A stretch of DNA of 64,000 nucleotides from CAIVAT01 sp049317265 (GTDB taxonomy: Bacteria; Bacteroidota; Bacteroidia; Bacteroidales; FEN-979): contig JBMOIP010000007.1 of assembly GCA_049317265.1 (NCBI GenBank), positions 1 through 64,000 on the forward strand, in the 5' to 3' direction. Under the pieces are notes generated by a model. The model did no database searches, was not told the origin of the DNA, and worked only from the letters and a program-made list of their open reading frames with translations. The translations under genes were made by a program, and so were the position numbers. Positions 59,345 to 64,000 of this stretch are shown one piece after another; the stretch's first letter is position 1; every line of letters begins with the position of its first letter.

Positions 59345-61789
59345 CTATTTTTTAAAAAATCTGACAACCCCGGTTACCACTAATCCGGCTAACAGCAGCA
59401 GTACTGCAAGTGAACTGACTAAAGATACCTTCTCACCGATGGCATAAACCGCCGGTTCGAACCTGAATTCGAGTTTATGGTTGCCAGCAGGCAGGACCAT
59501 TGCCCTTAGCACATAGTTGGCCCTGAAATGGGGTGTCAGGGTTCCGTCAACATAGGCATTCCATCCTTTGGGATACCAGATTTCGGAAAAGAGGGCAACA
59601 CCACTGTTTCGCGTATTGTAGGAATATTGAAGCCGGTTAGGTGCATAGGTTTCCAGGCTAATACGGTCGCTGGAATCACGTCCGCCGGAAAAACCTTTAA
59701 GCTGTTCGCTGAATTGCCGGTCAACGATGGCCACCGAATCGGGACGGAAAGAGGTAAGCGCCCCCAGCTCCTCATCCGCATTAGCCACTAACTTTACCGC
59801 CGGGACAAACCATGCATGCCCCAGGGCTGCCTGGTTCAACTGAACTTCCGGTTGCCGGTTTTTATCAGGGACAATAAAGTACTTTGTGTTGAGCATGTTT
59901 AAAACGCTCATGTTATTTTTACTGATCTGATGATCCCATAGCTCCTGGTATCGTCGCATTTTCACCCCGCTGTAACCGCCGAGTGATTTATGGAAATAAG
60001 AGGTCGCCGGATCAATAAACGGGTTCGAAGAGGTGAGGTTGAACACCCTGTAATCCGGATCAGGATCGCGGAGGATTTGTTGATCTGCTGCGGAAGCTTC
60101 AAATGGAACCACCTGTGAAGATGCCGGGGTAAAACTGTCGCTGCTCAGGTACCGTTTATTGATGGGAAACATATCCGCAAGAAGGAGTACCAGCAATAAT
60201 GGGAAAAGGTAGTTCTGTTTAATCTTACCGGCAAGAACACCTTGCAAAAGCAATGCAGCAAAGGTGATAAATGCAAAACTGCGCCATGCATCCCTGCTGA
60301 GCAATTTCAACCTGTCGGCCCTGATGGCAGCCATGAACCAGTCGGGATAATGGCTTGCAAGTTCTGCATCATTCGGGCCTATGAAATTAAAGAACAGGCC
60401 GGGGAAGAGTGCGAACAGGATACTGATTCCCGCAGTTATTCCGAATGCAATGCGCAACATAAGCATGTTCCTTTTCTTATTACCCGATGGTTCCAGAAAC
60501 TCCTTTACAGCAAGAATCCCGAGCAGCGGCATGGTAAATTCAGCAATGACCAGGATCATCGTCACTGCCCTGAACTTGTTGTAGCCGGGGAAATAGTCAA
60601 GAAAAAGGTTGGTTGCTGCCATGAAGTTGTGCCCCCAGGCTAGCACCACTGATAGCAGTGTAGCTGTCAATAGCCACCATTTCAGGGGTCCCTTCACGAT
60701 AAACAGCCCCAATAAAAAAAGGAAACAGACAATAGCGCCAACATAAACCGGCCCCGAGGTACTGGGTTGATTCCCCCAATAGTAGAGGAATGAAACCGGT
60801 TGCCCGGCAAACTGCTTCACGGTTCCCGGATCAACGCCATTCTCCTGCATCGCCTTAACCACCTCCGAGTTTTCACTTACTTTAGCCCCTGATGCGCCAC
60901 CGTAAACATTGGGGATCAGCAGGGTCATGGTTTCACCGATACCATAACTCCAGTAGGTGGCATAATCACGGTCGATGCCTGCCGTTCGGTTCTGTTTGTC
61001 TGTTGCGAGTTCCGATTTGCCCCGTACAGTATATTTGGTGTATTCCAGGGTTGCCCAAAGAGTTGTGAGGTTGGTCAGGACAGCAAATACCAGGGCGAGC
61101 GCCATCACGCCACAAGCGGTAAAATAGGTGCCAAGCGCCTTCTCCCGGACTGCTTTCACCAGCAGAAAAACCATTAAAAGCAAGGCAATGATCGCCAAGT
61201 AATAAGTAATCTGGGGATGGTTCGCCTTGATCTCCAGTGACAGGAAAACAGCAGTCAACGCGCCGCCAAGCCAGTATTTTCTACGGAGTGTAAGGATCAT
61301 CCCGGCTATGAGCGGGGCCATATAGGCGATTGCATGGGCCTCGGAGTTATGTCCTACATCAATAATGATAAAGAAAAATGAGGAGAAGCCAAATGCGACG
61401 GCCCCGGCTATGGAAAGCCACGGATCGACCTTCAGGACGATCAGCAGGATGAAAAAACCAAGAAAGTATAAAAAGATTGTGCTCGCCGGATGCGGAAGGC
61501 CCAGGGTTAGGACTATATCAAGATGCCCGAGCAGGTTTCCCGGGTACTTTGTAGAAACCTGGTAGGCCGGCATCCCGCCATACATCGAGTTTGTCCAGAG
61601 AGGCTCCTGCCCCGTTTTATCCCTGAAATCGGAGATCTCCTTTGAGACTCCCCTGAAATTGATGATGTCCGACTGGTAGATCTTCTTTCCTTCAAGTAAA
61701 GGATAGAGGTAGGCCATGGTGATGACCAGAAATACTACAATGGCGGTGGCATAAGGAGCCAGGTTTTTCAGGTCGTTTTTTGTTACCAT
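59345..61789 (-). CDS. YfhO-family membrane glycosyltransferase-like protein
   Basis: An 814-residue protein with about 12 membrane helices and a periplasmic domain near the C-terminus. YfhO marks are visible: early helix, the acidic-rich first loop (QSDIINFRGVSKEISDFRDK, NSMYGGMPAYQV), NHPQITYYL, and near the end LNTKYFIVPDK and FSEIWYPKGWNAYVDG. The GT-C-like family is linked to lipoteichoic acid or other envelope glycosylation in Firmicutes; in Bacteroidota the acceptor is unknown. Start at 61789, 2 bp behind rlmF, so it is in the rlmF-yfhO-araC unit, which lacks the common promoter. Confidence 0.9.
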   Translation of the reverse strand: MVTKNDLKNLAPYATAIVVFLVITMAYLYPLLEGKKIYQSDIINFRGVSKEISDFRDKTGQEPLWTNSMYGGMPAYQVSTKYPGNLLGHLDIVLTLGLPHPASTIFLYFLGFFILLIVLKVDPWLSIAGAVAFGFSSFFFIIIDVGHNSEAHAIAYMAPLIAGMILTLRRKYWLGGALTAVFLSLEIKANHPQITYYLAIIALLLMVFLLVKAVREKALGTYFTACGVMALALVFAVLTNLTTLWATLEYTKYTVRGKSELATDKQNRTAGIDRDYATYWSYGIGETMTLLIPNVYGGASGAKVSENSEVVKAMQENGVDPGTVKQFAGQPVSFLYYWGNQPSTSGPVYVGAIVCFLFLLGLFIVKGPLKWWLLTATLLSVVLAWGHNFMAATNLFLDYFPGYNKFRAVTMILVIAEFTMPLLGILAVKEFLEPSGNKKRNMLMLRIAFGITAGISILFALFPGLFFNFIGPNDAELASHYPDWFMAAIRADRLKLLSRDAWRSFAFITFAALLLQGVLAGKIKQNYLFPLLLVLLLADMFPINKRYLSSDSFTPASSQVVPFEASAADQQILRDPDPDYRVFNLTSSNPFIDPATSYFHKSLGGYSGVKMRRYQELWDHQISKNNMSVLNMLNTKYFIVPDKNRQPEVQLNQAALGHAWFVPAVKLVANADEELGALTSFRPDSVAIVDRQFSEQLKGFSGGRDSSDRISLETYAPNRLQYSYNTRNSGVALFSEIWYPKGWNAYVDGTLTPHFRANYVLRAMVLPAGNHKLEFRFEPAVYAIGEKVSLVSSLAVLLLLAGLVVTGVVRFFKK

Positions 61790-61791
61790 AG

Positions 61792-62787
61792 TTAGTCGAT
61801 GTGCTCTTTGTTAACACTTGATTCCATCCATCTTGTATTTCGCCATTCACTTTGCTCTTCACGGGTAAGGAAGGTCCAGGCAACCATGCGGCTCGATTTA
61901 TTTCCCTGGCCCATCGGGATGGTCTTCACCTCCATGGCTTGCTCTTTCGACAAAGCATCATATACCCCCTTCAGGTGCGACTGCTTGGATATCAGCGTGG
62001 TAAACCAAAAACATGATTTTGCGAAAAATTTACTCTGACGCACCATATCCTGAACAAACTTCCCCTCTCCCCCTTTGCACCACAACTCTCCGTGTTGTCC
62101 TCCGAAATTAAGCACAGGCTCGCCGCTTTTCCCGGGACTCAGGTTATTCTGTTTAAGCAGCGCCCCGGACTTCGCTTCTTCGGCTGAGGCATGAAACGGA
62201 GGGTTACACACGGAGAGATCAATAACTTCCTCTTTTTGGAGGATCCCGAAAAAGATGTCATTGGGCTGCTTCTGGATACGAAACTCAATCTTGTCCGCTA
62301 AAACCGGGTTTAAACCGACAATTTTAGAGGCAGATTCTATGGCAAGCGGATCAATATCGGAACCAATGAATGACCAACCATACTCTATGTTTCCAAGGAT
62401 AGGGTAAATACAGTTTGCCCCTACGCCAATATCAAAACATTTGATCTTCCCGCCCCGGGGAATGACCCCGAAATTCTTACTGCCAAGCAAATCCGCCACA
62501 TGATGGAGGTAGTCTGCCCGACCGGGTATTGGCGGGCAGAGAAACCCGTCGGGGATATCCCAGTTGGCTATGCCATAGAAGTGGATCAGCAGCGCCCGGT
62601 TCAGCATTTTCACGGCTGCGGGATCTGCGAAATCTATAGACTCATCCTCAAACATGTTCAGCCTGACAAATGGGGCCAATTCCGGGCATGACAATGTTAA
62701 CTTGCTGAAATCATACCTTTCACGATGTTTGTTCCGTGAATGTAACCGGGTCTTTTCCTTCGGGTGTTCTCTCTTTTTAACAGGCAT
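61792..62787 (-). CDS. rlmF: 23S rRNA (adenine(1618)-N(6))-methyltransferase
   Basis: A 331-residue SAM-dependent methyltransferase. Family marks: HSRNKHRERYDFSKLTLSCPEL at the N-terminus, IPGRADYLHHVADLL, the SAM site CFDIGVGANCIYPILG, SDIDPLAIESA and the adenine-methylase catalytic motif CNPPFHAS. It methylates one adenine (A1618 in E. coli numbering) of 23S rRNA. The basic N-terminal tail (VKKREHPKEKTR) is usual. It heads a unit with yfhO and the second AraC gene; no clear promoter box was seen upstream. Confidence 0.95.
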   Translation of the reverse strand: MPVKKREHPKEKTRLHSRNKHRERYDFSKLTLSCPELAPFVRLNMFEDESIDFADPAAVKMLNRALLIHFYGIANWDIPDGFLCPPIPGRADYLHHVADLLGSKNFGVIPRGGKIKCFDIGVGANCIYPILGNIEYGWSFIGSDIDPLAIESASKIVGLNPVLADKIEFRIQKQPNDIFFGILQKEEVIDLSVCNPPFHASAEEAKSGALLKQNNLSPGKSGEPVLNFGGQHGELWCKGGEGKFVQDMVRQSKFFAKSCFWFTTLISKQSHLKGVYDALSKEQAMEVKTIPMGQGNKSSRMVAWTFLTREEQSEWRNTRWMESSVNKEHID

Positions 62788-62843
62788 GAAATTTCAGTCA
62801 GTAATATTATTTAATCAACTATACGCTTGATGATCGGCTCCCA

Positions 62844-64000
62844 TTATTCAATGACAAATTTGACAACTTCGCTTTTATCACCAGAATTCACTTTTAGGAA
62901 ATAGACTCCTTTTGATAACGTTGGCAGCATAATATCATTTTTTTCCTGCATCAGAGGCTCTTGAAGAATGAGTTGTCCGTAACTGTTAAATATTGAAATC
63001 AATCCCCTGTCGCTGCTGTTAAACGATGGGTATCTGAGTGTGATTTTATCTGTGGCCGGGTTTGGATAAACGCGTGGCAACTTACTATTAACCAACTCCC
63101 TGACGCTGACATACGTTCCACCATCGGTGGTTTTTAAAATATTGTCTCCGCTCAGGGCATATCCAATACTGTCAGTAACAAATGCAATCCCTGAACTTGC
63201 AATTCCTACCATGGATGGTGGGTTCCAGTCATAAAGACTCATCTGCCAGTTTTGTCCGAAATCAGTTGTCTTTGAAATACCAATAAAACACTCTCCATTG
63301 GTGGTGCAATTCGATGTAATGGTAAAACCAAGGCTGTCATTGCGGAAATACATTCCGGTGATGCCCGTCGGATTAGCGGCTAAATAATCATGGGTCCAGA
63401 AGATATTATCTGTCGTTCTATATAACTCATCACCTCCATAGCTGTAGTTATGTACCCATCCGGCCAGCATGTATGCATAATTCCCGGTCAGGCATAATGC
63501 ATAAAAGTCCTTAGTTGTAGCCAGGTTCACCAGGTTCCATGTGGAGCCGCCGTTAGTGGTCTTCAGTAAAGTGCCGGCGTTTCCCGCAATATATCCGTTG
63601 CTGAAATTTCTGAAACGCACACTGTTCAACCTGTTTTGCGTTAAAGCATTGTTGTTCTGCCATGTACTTCCGAAATCGAGGGAGGTCAGTATCACACCAC
63701 TATCTCCAACAACCCATATATTATCCGGTGCAACAATGAAAACAGAAAAAAGGTCCCTGGTAGTTCCTGAAGTCAATGCAGTCCATGTATTCCCGCCATC
63801 AGAAGTTTTCAGGATAGCGCCATTGGTCCCAACGGCATAACCTGTTGAACTGCTGACGAAGGCCATATCAAAGAATGATTCGGCAGAGCCGGTGTTGCTT
63901 TGAACCCAAAGCGATCCGCCATTCGTTGTTTTACAAAATTTTCCCGGGTCGGCCATCACAAAGACTGTATCCCTGGTGAAGGGTGAAATTACACCGGACA
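62844..64000 (-). CDS. Secreted YCF48/sialidase-like repeat protein with T9SS domain (partial)
   Basis: The 5' part lies beyond the right edge; the frame stays open to base 64000, so the first residues seen are internal and the ATG at 63959 is not the start. The visible part has YCF48/BNR-like beta-propeller repeats (NGAILKTSDGGNTWTAL, SGVILTSLDFGSTWQ, AGTLLKTTNGGSTWN) and ends with a T9SS type A sorting domain (RVYPNPATDKITLRYP to VVKFVIE). The protein is exported across the outer membrane by type IX secretion; its binding partner is unknown. It sits behind a gap of 56 bp before rlmF. Confidence 0.85.
   Translation of the reverse strand, partial: SGVISPFTRDTVFVMADPGKFCKTTNGGSLWVQSNTGSAESFFDMAFVSSSTGYAVGTNGAILKTSDGGNTWTALTSGTTRDLFSVFIVAPDNIWVVGDSGVILTSLDFGSTWQNNNALTQNRLNSVRFRNFSNGYIAGNAGTLLKTTNGGSTWNLVNLATTKDFYALCLTGNYAYMLAGWVHNYSYGGDELYRTTDNIFWTHDYLAANPTGITGMYFRNDSLGFTITSNCTTNGECFIGISKTTDFGQNWQMSLYDWNPPSMVGIASSGIAFVTDSIGYALSGDNILKTTDGGTYVSVRELVNSKLPRVYPNPATDKITLRYPSFNSSDRGLISIFNSYGQLILQEPLMQEKNDIMLPTLSKGVYFLKVNSGDKSEVVKFVIE

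Noticed and set aside
1..64000. tRNA, rRNA, riboswitch or replication origin
   Set aside because: Reading both strands showed no cloverleaf, rRNA core sequence, known riboswitch core or DnaA-box cluster. A covariance-model scan would be needed to exclude small RNAs.

Overview
The window comes from a Bacteroidota genome, probably an environmental Bacteroidales/Lentimicrobium-like lineage. Supporting signs are type IX secretion (T9SS) C-terminal sorting domains on secreted proteins, a -7 box of the TAnnTTTG type in front of many genes, start codons without Shine-Dalgarno sequences, CydAB and CcoS/CcoI of the Bacteroidota type, and families such as DUF3943, DUF4421 and DUF6600. No rRNA, tRNA, CRISPR array or complete insertion sequence was seen.

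Layout. (1) 1-7762: low-oxygen respiration. ccoI and ccoS (cbb3 oxidase assembly, minus strand) and cydAB (bd oxidase, plus strand) flank an AT-rich stretch with one unrecognised secreted protein and a gene tail. (2) 7783-14642: two overlapping sensor kinase genes, one with eleven PAS domains. (3) 14934-58678: a dense block of about 42 genes in 13 transcription units, mostly envelope, membrane-lipid and stress functions: CsbD, YtxH, a holin-like protein, an Nramp-related transporter, two T9SS-secreted ice-binding-like (DUF3494) proteins, DUF6600, two OmpA proteins, MlaEFD, an lmo0937-type miniprotein, an AI-2E permease, GH130 with a glycosyltransferase, an AraC regulator with a hybrid kinase and response regulator, a P2-type ATPase, YihY, Usp, CbpA/CbpM, DUF3943, two PAP2 phosphatases, YceI, and a DUF748/HlyD/FtsX/LolD set. 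(4) 58766-64000: a second AraC paralogue, YfhO, RlmF and a partial T9SS protein.

Main discovery. Each of the 13 units in block 3 begins with the same promoter element: GTGTGAAT(C/G), then two TGTAA half-sites whose starts are exactly 21 bp apart, then a -7 box (nAnnTTTG) starting 27 bp (26 in one case) after the second half-site start. Two helical turns between direct repeats, placed just upstream of the promoter, is the geometry expected for an AraC-family activator. Two closely similar AraC proteins lie in the window, one behind a copy of the element and in front of a hybrid kinase and a receiver protein. I infer a coordinated envelope-stress regulon controlled by this AraC/phosphorelay module.

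Other features: two genes are broken by single-base frameshifts (the first DUF3494 gene and the AI-2E permease). A 330-bp element with terminal inverted repeats and 10-bp flanking direct repeats (a MITE candidate) separates mlaF from mlaD. Four large CACAGAG-type palindromes lie between transcription units.
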